Assembly: GCA_945837185.1 (NCBI GenBank)
Contig: CAMAMZ010000019.1
Location: 1 to 20,324, forward strand
Direction: 5' to 3'
Origin: an uncultured Bacteroidales bacterium
GTDB taxonomy: Bacteria > Bacteroidota > Bacteroidia > Bacteroidales > Bacteroidaceae
Length of the DNA: 20,324 nt
Shown in pieces: positions 7,643-14,884 of the stretch. Below the pieces are notes generated by a model, which did no database searches, was not told the DNA's origin, and saw nothing but the letters and a program-made list of their open reading frames with translations. Both the position numbers and the translations under genes were made by a program. Positions within the stretch are counted from its first letter, which is position 1; every line of letters begins with the position of its first letter.

Positions 7643-8689
7643 ATGGAAACAAATACTAGCATAACGCCTGCGAAGCCTTTCCCGAGTCGGTCAAGTGCTG
7701 TCGAGAATTGTCCCGTTTGTTCCATTCTCGTGGCAGCATATAATGCTTCCGCTTTTATTTCTTGTTGTGTGGAGTCGTTGCTGGCTCAAACACAAGAAGG
7801 AGTGGAGATTATCATCATTGACGACGGTTCTACTGACGAAACTCTCTCCATAGTTAAAGATTATGAGAGGCGTTATGAGGCCATTCGCGTGTTGGCGCTT
7901 CCTGTTAATCATGGACAAGCCTATGCGCGCAATCAAGGACTTGCCCTGGCAAGAGGAAAGTATATCGGTTATCTTGACGCGGATGACTGGTTCGCCTCTG
8001 ACGCTTTGGCACATGCAGTTTCTACGTTCGAACATTACCCACAGACAGACTGCGTACTTTTCAACGTGCATGAATTTGCTGAAGGAAAAGGATTCAGTCC
8101 TACGGCTTTCCTCTCTTTTGAAGTGATGAGTGGTAAGGAAGCCTTCGTAGAGAGCTTAACATGGCGTATCCACGGTGTCTATATGGCGCGTGCTTCCCTT
8201 TTTCGTCAATACCCTTATGATGAGAGTGCACGTGCCTATAGTGATGACAACACAACGCGTATTCATTATTATCATGCGCGTGAGGTTCGCACCTGTTCTG
8301 GTGTTTATTATTATCGGCAACATGCTACGTCGGTCACACACCAGGTGTCGCTACGGCACTTCGATCATCTGAAGGCCAACTTACACATGAAGGAAGTGTT
8401 GGTTAGTTGGCAGGTGAGCGACGACTTGATGGCAAGATATGAAAATCTCAGATGGTTGGTTGTCGTAGAATGTTATGGCTTTTATAGAAGGCACCATGCG
8501 CTTTTTACGCCCTATGAGCGTAAACGTGCCTTAGCGCTCATCCGTTATGCGTGGCGAACCATTGAACCTAAATATCTTTTGTTGCAAAACCGTTACAAAT
8601 TTGGTTATATGCCTTTACATGGCAGCTGGTCTCTATTTCGTTGGCAGGAAGAGATGTATTTTACGCTGAAAAAAGCGTTAAAGCGATGA
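7643..8689 (+). CDS. GT-A family 2 glycosyltransferase
   Basis: The product is a 348-residue GT2 enzyme, predicted to add a sugar to the glycan exported by the upstream flippase. A 22-residue polar leader precedes the fold, which starts at PVCSILVAAYN (24-34). Motifs are IIIDDGSTDE (57-66), GQAYARNQGLALARG (91-105), and YLDADDW (110-116) for metal and donor binding. A later YSDDN (199-203) is a possible catalytic-acid region, and YRQHATSVTH (224-233) is shared with the minus-strand gene at 4186-5163. The C-terminal third is rich in aromatic and basic residues and may contact the membrane. The ATG at 7643 is the only Met before the fold. A weak hairpin and a new promoter follow, so the plus-strand cassette probably ends here. 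Confidence 0.86.
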   Translation: METNTSITPAKPFPSRSSAVENCPVCSILVAAYNASAFISCCVESLLAQTQEGVEIIIIDDGSTDETLSIVKDYERRYEAIRVLALPVNHGQAYARNQGLALARGKYIGYLDADDWFASDALAHAVSTFEHYPQTDCVLFNVHEFAEGKGFSPTAFLSFEVMSGKEAFVESLTWRIHGVYMARASLFRQYPYDESARAYSDDNTTRIHYYHAREVRTCSGVYYYRQHATSVTHQVSLRHFDHLKANLHMKEVLVSWQVSDDLMARYENLRWLVVVECYGFYRRHHALFTPYERKRALALIRYAWRTIEPKYLLLQNRYKFGYMPLHGSWSLFRWQEEMYFTLKKALKR

Positions 8690-8699
8690 AAAAAAACGC

Positions 8700-8720
8700 G
8701 TGAAAGAAGAGGGGTTTCAC
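8700..8720 (+). terminator. Weak hairpin after the plus-strand glycosyltransferase
   Basis: GTGAAA (8700-8705) and TTTCAC (8715-8720) form a 6-bp stem with a 9-base loop, between the GT2 stop and the nhaD -7 box. No T tract follows, so termination here is uncertain. Confidence 0.25.
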
Positions 8721-8730
8721 AATTAATTGC

Positions 8731-8738
8731 TATCTTTG
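8731..8738 (+). promoter_or_regulatory. Candidate -7 box for nhaD
   Basis: TATCTTTG matches the Bacteroidetes -7 consensus and lies 22 bases before the nhaD ATG, giving a leader of about 15-18 nt. It is identical to the boxes proposed for gapA and atpD. A -33 TTTG is not evident. Confidence 0.5.
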
Positions 8739-8760
8739 TGCCAATAAAATCTGATTCTGC

Positions 8761-10104
8761 ATGACAATTGTTATCATCGCCATCATGTTATTGGCCTATA
8801 TCCTTATTGCCACGGAAAAATTAACAAAGGTGAATAAGGCTGCGGTCGCTGTGTTTGCAGGGACGGTGGGATGGATTCTCTACATTTGTTATGGCACAGA
8901 TTACGTGACCCGTTTCCATGGCGCTGAATATGCAGAATTTCTCCATGGCAGTGCAGCAACCAGTGTTGCGGTAAAGCATTTTATAGCTGATAATATCTTC
9001 TTGAAATATGTGGGACGGGCAGCGGAAATCGTGCTCTTCCTGCTCGCTACGATGACAATCGTTGAAATTCTCAACAATAACGGTTGTTTCGATTTTATCA
9101 CACAGCTGCTTAAAACCAGGCGTAGCCGTAAGTTGTTGTGGGCACTGTCTGTAAGTACCTTCGTTATCTCTGCCAATCTCGATAATCTCACAACGACGGT
9201 AATGATGCTTACCATGATGCATAAAATCGTTCCTCATTGGCGTCAGCGGCTTTACTTTGGGTCTGCTGTTGTCTTGGCTGCCAATTGTGGTGGCGCTCTG
9301 ACGGTGATAGGCGACCCCACAGGATTGGTATTATGGAATGCAGGTTATGTTACAGCCAGTTCCTTCTCTGGTACAATGGCTGTTCCTTGTCTGATAGCAT
9401 GGTTGTTGCCAACATGGTGGATAGGTCGGAGCTTGCCTGAGCGTATTGATACGGGTTGGGTGAGTTTGCCTTATCGAGGTGATGATACACGCCTGAATGT
9501 CTGGCAACGCTTGATGATGCTCTTTGTGGGTATCGGAGGATTGTGGTTTATTCCCACTTTTCATAATATAACAAAGCTCAGTCCTTTCTTGGGTGCTTTT
9601 TGTGTGCTTACCGTACTATGGGTTGTCAACGAGGTGGTGAACCATAAGCTTATGAATGTGGATGAGATGATACAGCGTAGGGTGCCTCGTGTGTTGCAGT
9701 ACGGTGTGTTGCAGATGATGCTTTATATAATGGGGCTTATGTTCGTTGTAGGTGTGATGCAGGAAACAGGAATCGCACCATGGCTGATGGAACACGGCAG
9801 GGAATGGTTGCAACAACTTTGGCTAACAGGTCTGGTAGCTGGGGCTGTAAGTTCTGTGCTCGACAGTTTTGCTTCGGCCATGAGTTTTATCGCTTTAGGA
9901 ACGGGCAATTCACAGAATGCGCTCTATTGGAGTGTGGTTGCCTTTACAACTGCTATTGCGGGTAATATCCTGTGTATAGGTTCTATGAGTGGTATGGCTT
10001 TGATTAAGTCGGAACGTGTAAAAGTGGGCTGGTATTTTACCCATATCGGTTGGAAAGCCATGGTAGGTGGCATCGTAGGGCTTGCCGTTATGTTGCTTTT
10101 GTAA
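8761..10104 (+). CDS. nhaD: NhaD-type Na+/H+ antiporter (ion transporter superfamily)
   Basis: This is an inner-membrane protein of 447 residues with about 11-12 hydrophobic segments, predicted to exchange cytoplasmic Na+ (or Li+) for protons. The first-half signature SANLDNLTTTVMM (137-149) and ANCGGALTVIGDPTGLVLW (174-192) are hallmarks of NhaD and related SLC13/ArsB-fold carriers. In the second half, SSVLDSFASAMSF (364-376) and GNILCIGSMSG (401-411) occupy the equivalent places. The second motif is LDSF rather than the DNVP pattern I expect in NhaD, so substrate specificity is less sure than the fold. The ATG at 8761 starts directly in the first membrane helix. pfkA follows after 87 bases and may be cotranscribed. 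In this setting it could link a sodium gradient to the proton circuit of the nearby ATP synthase. Confidence 0.75.
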   Translation: MTIVIIAIMLLAYILIATEKLTKVNKAAVAVFAGTVGWILYICYGTDYVTRFHGAEYAEFLHGSAATSVAVKHFIADNIFLKYVGRAAEIVLFLLATMTIVEILNNNGCFDFITQLLKTRRSRKLLWALSVSTFVISANLDNLTTTVMMLTMMHKIVPHWRQRLYFGSAVVLAANCGGALTVIGDPTGLVLWNAGYVTASSFSGTMAVPCLIAWLLPTWWIGRSLPERIDTGWVSLPYRGDDTRLNVWQRLMMLFVGIGGLWFIPTFHNITKLSPFLGAFCVLTVLWVVNEVVNHKLMNVDEMIQRRVPRVLQYGVLQMMLYIMGLMFVVGVMQETGIAPWLMEHGREWLQQLWLTGLVAGAVSSVLDSFASAMSFIALGTGNSQNALYWSVVAFTTAIAGNILCIGSMSGMALIKSERVKVGWYFTHIGWKAMVGGIVGLAVMLLL

Positions 10105-10191
10105 CCGTTGAGGCATTGTCTTTCGAAAGGCGGGCTTGTTCACTGTAATGATAGTGAATTGTTAGGTAAAGAAGAGATAAATTTTAAGAAT

Positions 10192-11169
10192 ATGGCTAAG
10201 ATTAAGACGATTGGAATTCTTACTTCCGGTGGCGATGCTCCTGGAATGAATGCCGCTATTCGTGCGGTGACCCGTGCTGGTATTTGCAACGGTTTTGCTA
10301 TCAAAGGTGTCTACAGAGGTTACGATGGCCTTATCAATGATGAAATTGTAGATTTCACCACGGAAAATGTGAGTGGAATCATCATGTCGGGTGGAACAAT
10401 TCTTAAGACAGCACGCTCCATGGAGTTTATGACTCCCGAGGGTAAGCAAAAGGCTTACGACAATATGTGTAAGCATGGTATTGATGCCCTTGTGGTGATT
10501 GGCGGTAATGGTTCACTTACCGGAGCCATGGAATTTGCCAAACTGTATGATGTGTGCTGTATTGGTCTTCCGGGTACGATTGACAATGACTTGTACGGCA
10601 CTGATTCAACGATTGGTTATGACACTACGATGAATACGATTGTTGAGTGTGTAGACCGTATTCGTGATACAGCTCAAAGTCATGAGCGTATTTTCTTCAT
10701 TGAGGTAATGGGACGTGACGCCGGATTCCTTGCCCAAAATAGTGCCATCGCTTCGGGTGCTGAGGCTGCTATTATTCCGGAGAACTCTACTGATGTCGAC
10801 CAGTTGGCACAGTTTATGGAACGAGGCATTCGTAAGTCAAAGCGTTCTTGTATCGTCATAGTTTCTGAAAGTCCTAAGTGCGGTGCGCTCTATTACGCTG
10901 AACGTGTGCGTAAGGAATTTCCGCAGTATGACGTGCGTGTGTCTATCCTTGGACACTTGCAGCGTGGAGGTCGTCCCTCGGCACGTGACCGCATCCTTGC
11001 TTCCCGCACTGGTGTTGGCGCCATACAGGCTATTTTGCAGGGGCAACGTAATGTGATGATTGGCGTGCGTAACAATGAAGTGGTGTATGTTCCTCTTTCT
11101 GAAGCCATCCGTTCTGACAAGCCTCTTGACATGTCTTTGATAAAAGTGCTCGACGAACTCAGTATTTAA
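10192..11169 (+). CDS. pfkA: ATP-dependent 6-phosphofructokinase
   Basis: This cytosolic glycolytic enzyme phosphorylates fructose 6-phosphate to fructose 1,6-bisphosphate. The ATG at 10192 gives 325 residues, close to E. coli PfkA (320). A TTG 84 bases earlier was rejected because it adds residues absent from the family. Motifs are TSGGDAPGMNAAIRA (11-25), GGNGS (104-108), PGTIDNDL (127-134) with catalytic D131, EVMGRDAGFLA (171-181), and GHLQRGGRPSARDR (254-267). Gly at 107 and Gly at 128, rather than Asp and Lys, indicate the ATP-using rather than the PPi-using class. Residue 106 is Asn where E. coli has the Mg-binding Asp103. The gene lies between nhaD and the atp operon, which has its own promoter. 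Confidence 0.95.
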   Translation: MAKIKTIGILTSGGDAPGMNAAIRAVTRAGICNGFAIKGVYRGYDGLINDEIVDFTTENVSGIIMSGGTILKTARSMEFMTPEGKQKAYDNMCKHGIDALVVIGGNGSLTGAMEFAKLYDVCCIGLPGTIDNDLYGTDSTIGYDTTMNTIVECVDRIRDTAQSHERIFFIEVMGRDAGFLAQNSAIASGAEAAIIPENSTDVDQLAQFMERGIRKSKRSCIVIVSESPKCGALYYAERVRKEFPQYDVRVSILGHLQRGGRPSARDRILASRTGVGAIQAILQGQRNVMIGVRNNEVVYVPLSEAIRSDKPLDMSLIKVLDELSI

Positions 11170-11177
11170 TCGAAGAA

Positions 11178-11209
11178 TTTGGTAGGTAGTCAGGAAATTC
11201 CTATCTTTG
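11178..11209 (+). promoter_or_regulatory. Promoter of the atp operon
   Basis: TTTG (11178-11181) and TATCTTTG (11202-11209) are separated by 20 bases. This fits the Bacteroidetes -33 TTTG / -7 TAnnTTTG arrangement and is the best promoter in the window. The expected start is near 11215, giving a leader of about 29 nt before atpD. It lies just after the pfkA stop. Confidence 0.65.
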
Positions 11210-11243
11210 CATACAAGATAATAACTAAAATAACATAAAGCTT

Positions 11244-12770
11244 ATGTCACGAATAAATGGACGCATCTCGCAAATCATCGGTCCTGTTATTGATGTGTAT
11301 TTTGATACGAAGGGCGAGGATGCTGAGAAGGTGCTCCCGAAAATCTTTGAGGCACTAAAGGTAAAACGCCCTGAAGGCGGTGATCTTATAGTGGAGGTGC
11401 AACAGCATATTGGTGAAGATACCGTTCGTTGTGTAGCCATGGACAATACGGATGGCTTGCAGCGTGGCTTGGAAGTGGAGGTGACAGGAAGTCCTATCAC
11501 TATGCCAGCGGGTGATCAGATCAAAGGGCGTATGATGAATGTGATAGGACAACCTATTGATGGTATGGAAGCGCTCGATATGAAAGGGGCTTATCCCATT
11601 CACCGTGAAGCACCGTCTTTTGACGAATTGTCTACTCATAAAGAAATGCTTGCCACGGGTATCAAAGTAATCGACTTGCTCGAACCCTATATGAAGGGTG
11701 GAAAGATTGGTCTGTTTGGTGGTGCCGGTGTAGGAAAAACGGTGCTCATTATGGAACTGATTAACAATATTGCAAAAGGACACAACGGTTACTCGGTGTT
11801 TGCAGGCGTAGGTGAACGCACTCGTGAAGGCAACGATTTGCTGAGAGATATGCTCGAGAGCGGCGTTATCAAATACGGTGAAGCATTCAACAAGGCTATG
11901 GAAGAAGGTAAATGGGATCTTTCTTTGGTAGACAAGGAAGAACTTGCCAAGAGTCAGGCTACCCTTGTGTACGGTCAGATGAATGAACCTCCTGGGGCAC
12001 GTGCTTCTGTGGCATTGTCGGGATTGACCGTTGCTGAGGAGTTCCGTGACCATGGTGGCAAGAATGGGGAGCCGGCAGATATCATGTTCTTTATTGATAA
12101 CATCTTCCGTTTTACACAGGCTGGTTCAGAGGTGTCAGCGTTGTTGGGACGTATGCCTTCAGCTGTAGGTTATCAGCCTACGCTCGCCAGTGAGATGGGA
12201 TCGATGCAGGAACGTATCACTTCTACAAAGAATGGTTCAATTACATCAGTACAAGCTGTGTATGTGCCTGCGGACGACTTGACCGACCCTGCACCTGCTA
12301 CAACCTTCTCGCACCTTGATGCCACAACGGAGTTGTCGCGAAAGATTGCAGAGTTGGGTATTTATCCGGCTGTAGACCCATTGGGAAGTACATCGCGTAT
12401 TTTGGATCCGCTGATTGTAGGTAAAGAACATTATGATTGTGCACAGCGTGTAAAGCAGTTGCTGCAACGTTATAATGAATTGCAGGATATCATTGCTATT
12501 CTTGGTATGGATGAACTCTCTGATGAAGACAAGTTGACGGTGAACCGTGCTCGTCGTGTGCAGCGTTTCCTGTCACAACCGTTCTCTGTGGCAGAGCAGT
12601 TCACAGGTCTTCCTGGTGTGATGGTTCCAATAGAAGATACTATCAAAGGCTTCAATGCTATCCTCAATGGTGAGGTGGACGACCTTCCAGAGCAGGCTTT
12701 CCTCAATGTGGGTACGATTGAAGATGCCAAGGAAAAGGCCAAGAAACTGTTGGCTGCTGCCCAAGGTTAA
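11244..12770 (+). CDS. atpD: F1 ATP synthase subunit beta
   Basis: This is the catalytic subunit of the F1 head, making ATP from ADP and phosphate as gamma rotates. The 508-residue product is longer than E. coli AtpD (460) but in the range I expect for Bacteroidetes. The N-terminal beta-barrel starts GRISQIIGPVIDVYF. Walker A is GGAGVGKT (159-166), with K165 and T166 at the nucleotide. GVGERTREGNDL (188-199) holds the catalytic glutamate E191. Walker B is IMFFIDNIF (280-288), and SALLGRMPSAVGYQPTL follows. A charged insertion at about 209-238 precedes LVYGQMNEPPGAR. The C-terminal lever motif reads DELSDED, a conservative variant of DELSEED. It is the first gene of the operon, directly behind the promoter at 11178-11209. 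Confidence 0.99.
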   Translation: MSRINGRISQIIGPVIDVYFDTKGEDAEKVLPKIFEALKVKRPEGGDLIVEVQQHIGEDTVRCVAMDNTDGLQRGLEVEVTGSPITMPAGDQIKGRMMNVIGQPIDGMEALDMKGAYPIHREAPSFDELSTHKEMLATGIKVIDLLEPYMKGGKIGLFGGAGVGKTVLIMELINNIAKGHNGYSVFAGVGERTREGNDLLRDMLESGVIKYGEAFNKAMEEGKWDLSLVDKEELAKSQATLVYGQMNEPPGARASVALSGLTVAEEFRDHGGKNGEPADIMFFIDNIFRFTQAGSEVSALLGRMPSAVGYQPTLASEMGSMQERITSTKNGSITSVQAVYVPADDLTDPAPATTFSHLDATTELSRKIAELGIYPAVDPLGSTSRILDPLIVGKEHYDCAQRVKQLLQRYNELQDIIAILGMDELSDEDKLTVNRARRVQRFLSQPFSVAEQFTGLPGVMVPIEDTIKGFNAILNGEVDDLPEQAFLNVGTIEDAKEKAKKLLAAAQG

Positions 12771-12814
12771 CGATGAAAGCAACGTGGTAGACACGATTAT
12801 ACCGATATATAACT

Positions 12815-13057
12815 ATGTTGAAACTGAAGATTATATCTCCTGAAAGGATAGTATTTGATGGTGAGGTGAAACGTGTGGTGGTACCAGGTACGCTCGGTGA
12901 ATTTGAAATACTCGAGAACCATGCGCCCATCATCTCTTCCCTTAACAACGGGGTTGTGACTTATGTGCCCTCAGCAGGTGACACGAATACACTGCAGGTG
13001 TGTGGAGGCTTTGTTGAGGTGCAGAAAAACCAGATAAGCCTTTGTGTGGAATTATAG
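12815..13057 (+). CDS. atpC: F1 ATP synthase subunit epsilon (short form)
   Basis: Epsilon is part of the central rotor stalk, joining gamma to the c-ring. The 80-residue product covers only the N-terminal beta-sandwich: LKIISPERIVFDGEVKRVVVPG, then GEFEILENHAPIISSL and a C-terminal VCGGFVEVQKNQISLCVE. The two C-terminal helices found in about 138-residue epsilons, which can act as an inhibitory arm, are absent. The stop is followed directly by the next gene, with no leftover helical coding sequence, so this is a natural short form rather than a visible frameshift. It lies 44 bases after atpD. Confidence 0.95.
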   Translation: MLKLKIISPERIVFDGEVKRVVVPGTLGEFEILENHAPIISSLNNGVVTYVPSAGDTNTLQVCGGFVEVQKNQISLCVEL

Positions 13058-13069
13058 GATGAAGTGTGT

Positions 13070-13480
13070 ATGGCGAGTCAAGTGAGTAATGACATTGAAA
13101 GGCGTTGTAAACGGTATGTGCGTCAAGCATGGTTGCTGCATGTTTCCCTCTATTTGTTGGGATTGCTCGCAGTACAGTTAGGGCACTACTACCAATTCCT
13201 TACCCCTCTGGCCGTTTCTGTTCTCTTTGCAATGACAGTAGAGACGACAGGAGCTTTGGTATGGAAAAGAATAGCCGTAAAATCGCCCGATGCATTACCA
13301 TCATTCTTTATGGCTGTATCAGGATTTCGCTTCCTGTTGGCTTTAATAGTGATGTTCGCTTATTTTCTCTTTGCAGGAAAAGATGCGATGCTGTCTTTCT
13401 TTCTTGTCTTTGCGGTTTCTTATGTAGCCATGTTGTTGCATCATACCCGCTTCTTCTATCATCAAACTCCCCAAGCATAG
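13070..13480 (+). CDS. Small membrane protein of the atp operon (AtpI-like position)
   Basis: This is a 136-residue protein with four predicted membrane segments, at about 22-40, 45-65, 85-103 and 107-126 from the ATG at 13070. A GTG six bases earlier would add only two residues and is less likely. The N-terminus is polar (SQVSNDIERRCKRYVRQ) and the C-terminus is His/Phe-rich (LLHHTRFFYHQ). It has no motif that I recognise with certainty. Its place before atpB, size and topology resemble AtpI, a non-essential protein linked to c-ring or Fo assembly. Bacteroidetes atp operons usually carry a poorly conserved gene here. The role as an Fo assembly helper is inference from context only. Confidence 0.7.
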   Translation: MASQVSNDIERRCKRYVRQAWLLHVSLYLLGLLAVQLGHYYQFLTPLAVSVLFAMTVETTGALVWKRIAVKSPDALPSFFMAVSGFRFLLALIVMFAYFLFAGKDAMLSFFLVFAVSYVAMLLHHTRFFYHQTPQA

Positions 13481-13522
13481 TATTGCAAGGGTATAATCAA
13501 ACGAATTCACGAACTGTAAAAT

Positions 13523-14563
13523 ATGAAAAAGTTTAAGACTATACTCCTCTTGTTGACACTGCTGGCACTTCCTTTCCGTGCGATAGCAAGTGAAGGACAC
13601 GAAGGCAAACTCGATATTCCAGAGATTGTATTGGAGCATTTGTCGGATGCCTATGAATGGCACATTGCCTCTTACGATGGCAAAAGCATCGGTTTTGAGC
13701 TCCCCATCATTGTGAGAAGTGCTGCTACTGGTGCGTGGACATGTTGCACAGCACATACACTGCCAGATAATTACTTTTTCGATGCAGCGCACCATGGCAA
13801 AATCTATGAACGAATGCCTGATGGCACTGCGGTGCGACCTCTTGATTTGAGTCTTACCAAGGTTGTGGTGCAAATCTGGATTGCCGTAATCCTGTTGCTG
13901 ACATTGTTCGTTACATGTGCAAGATGGTATAAGCGCCATGACGTAACAAGTGAGGCTCCAAAAGGACTTGTTGGGGCTTTGGAGATGATTGTCATGACTA
14001 TTCATGACGATGTGGTGAAAGCATCTGTGGGTGAGGCCCAGTGCAGAAGGTTTGCTCCTTATTTGCTCACGGTATTCTTCTTTATTCTTGCCTGCAACCT
14101 GGTAGGATTGCTTCCTGTATTTCCTGGTGGTGCCAATGTCACGGGCAACATCAATATTACACTCTTCCTTGCTCTTTGCACCATGTTGGCTATTAACCTC
14201 TTCGGAAATAAGGAATATTGGAAAGACATTTTCTGGCCTAAAGTTCCTTTGTTCCTGAAGGTGATTCCCTTGATGCCGGTGATAGAGTTCTTTGGTGTGT
14301 TCACCAAACCTTTTGCCCTCATGATTCGTCTTTTTGCCAATATGATGGCTGGCCATGCGGTAATATTGAGTTTCACATGCGTCATTTTCCTCGGTTGGTC
14401 AATGGGAATTGGATACGGATTGGGGCTCAACCTCTTTAGCGTAATTATGCTTTTGTTCATGTATGCCCTCGAGTTTCTGGTTGCGTTTGTGCAAGCCTAT
14501 GTCTTCACGCTGCTCAGCGCGGTCTTTATCGGCATGGCTCATCATGAAGAGCATGAGGCGTAA
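13523..14563 (+). CDS. atpB: Fo ATP synthase subunit a
   Basis: Subunit a forms the membrane half-channels through which protons reach the c-ring. The 346-residue protein begins with a signal peptide (hydrophobic 7-18, likely cut near AIAS 20-23). A hydrophilic exported region of about 90 residues then precedes the first membrane helix at about 114-132. This N-terminal extension is usual in Bacteroidetes. The essential arginine is R269 in MIRLFANMMAGH (267-278). The last helices contain EFLVAFVQAYVFTLL (317-331), with Q324 equivalent to the conserved glutamine near the ion path. The C-terminal tail is HEEHEA. The ATG at 13523 gives the proper n-region MKKFK. It follows the AtpI-like gene by 42 bases. 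Confidence 0.97.
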   Translation: MKKFKTILLLLTLLALPFRAIASEGHEGKLDIPEIVLEHLSDAYEWHIASYDGKSIGFELPIIVRSAATGAWTCCTAHTLPDNYFFDAAHHGKIYERMPDGTAVRPLDLSLTKVVVQIWIAVILLLTLFVTCARWYKRHDVTSEAPKGLVGALEMIVMTIHDDVVKASVGEAQCRRFAPYLLTVFFFILACNLVGLLPVFPGGANVTGNINITLFLALCTMLAINLFGNKEYWKDIFWPKVPLFLKVIPLMPVIEFFGVFTKPFALMIRLFANMMAGHAVILSFTCVIFLGWSMGIGYGLGLNLFSVIMLLFMYALEFLVAFVQAYVFTLLSAVFIGMAHHEEHEA

Positions 14564-14630
14564 ACAACGATAGTAATATGTGATTTTAATGATAAATAAC
14601 AGAACTAACAACAAATAAAACAGTAAAACT
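14564..14630 (+). other. AU-rich spacer before atpE
   Basis: These 67 bases are strongly AT-rich, lack a stable hairpin and have no Shine-Dalgarno. An A-rich tract runs into the atpE ATG. The c subunit is needed in many copies per complex, and an unstructured leader could raise its translation. That role is inferred by analogy with the E. coli atpE leader. Confidence 0.35.
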
Positions 14631-14870
14631 ATGATGATTTCAACTTTATTGGCCGAAGGTCTGGCACAGCTGGGTTGCGGCATTGGTGCAGGTATTGCAG
14701 TGATTGGTGCAGGTATTGGTATCGGTAAGATTGGTGGACAGGCTATGGATGCCATCGCTCGTCAGCCGGAAGCTTCCGGAAAGATCATGACCAACATGAT
14801 TCTTACCTCTGCCTTCGTGGAGGGTTGTGCCCTCTTCGCTATTGCTGCTTGTGCATTCCTCATTAAGTAA
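14631..14870 (+). CDS. atpE: Fo ATP synthase subunit c
   Basis: Subunit c forms the rotating ring in the membrane. The 79-residue protein is a helical hairpin: TM1 about 12-40 with the glycine-rich GIGAGIAVIGAGIGIG, the conserved polar loop ARQPEA (43-48), and TM2 about 52-77 with the ion-carrying carboxylate E64 in AFVEG. Compared with the Na+-type ring of Ilyobacter, the positions of Gln32, Ser66 and Tyr70 are occupied here by I31, G65 and F69. The ring is therefore expected to use protons. Two adjacent ATGs (14631, 14634) could both start it; I give the first. It lies between atpB and atpF as expected. Confidence 0.97.
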   Translation: MMISTLLAEGLAQLGCGIGAGIAVIGAGIGIGKIGGQAMDAIARQPEASGKIMTNMILTSAFVEGCALFAIAACAFLIK

Positions 14871-14884
14871 GGAAAGGGCAGCTT

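Noticed and set aside
10108..10191. TTG start extending PfkA by 28 residues
   Set aside because: The extension is unlike PfkA family N-termini, and the ATG at 10192 begins the conserved fold.
10105..10191. Short palindromes (CTTTCGAAAG; TTCACT/AGTGAA) in the nhaD-pfkA gap
   Set aside because: The stems are short and no T tract follows. There is no convincing promoter box either, so cotranscription with nhaD is the simpler reading.
11355..12053. 232-codon minus-strand frame inside atpD
   Set aside because: It is antisense to a conserved gene, with no motifs and shadow-like composition.
13343..14356. 337-codon open frame on the minus strand across atpB and the gene before it
   Set aside because: It lies antisense to well-identified genes, shows no recognisable domain, and has the His/Cys/Arg-rich composition typical of a shadow frame.
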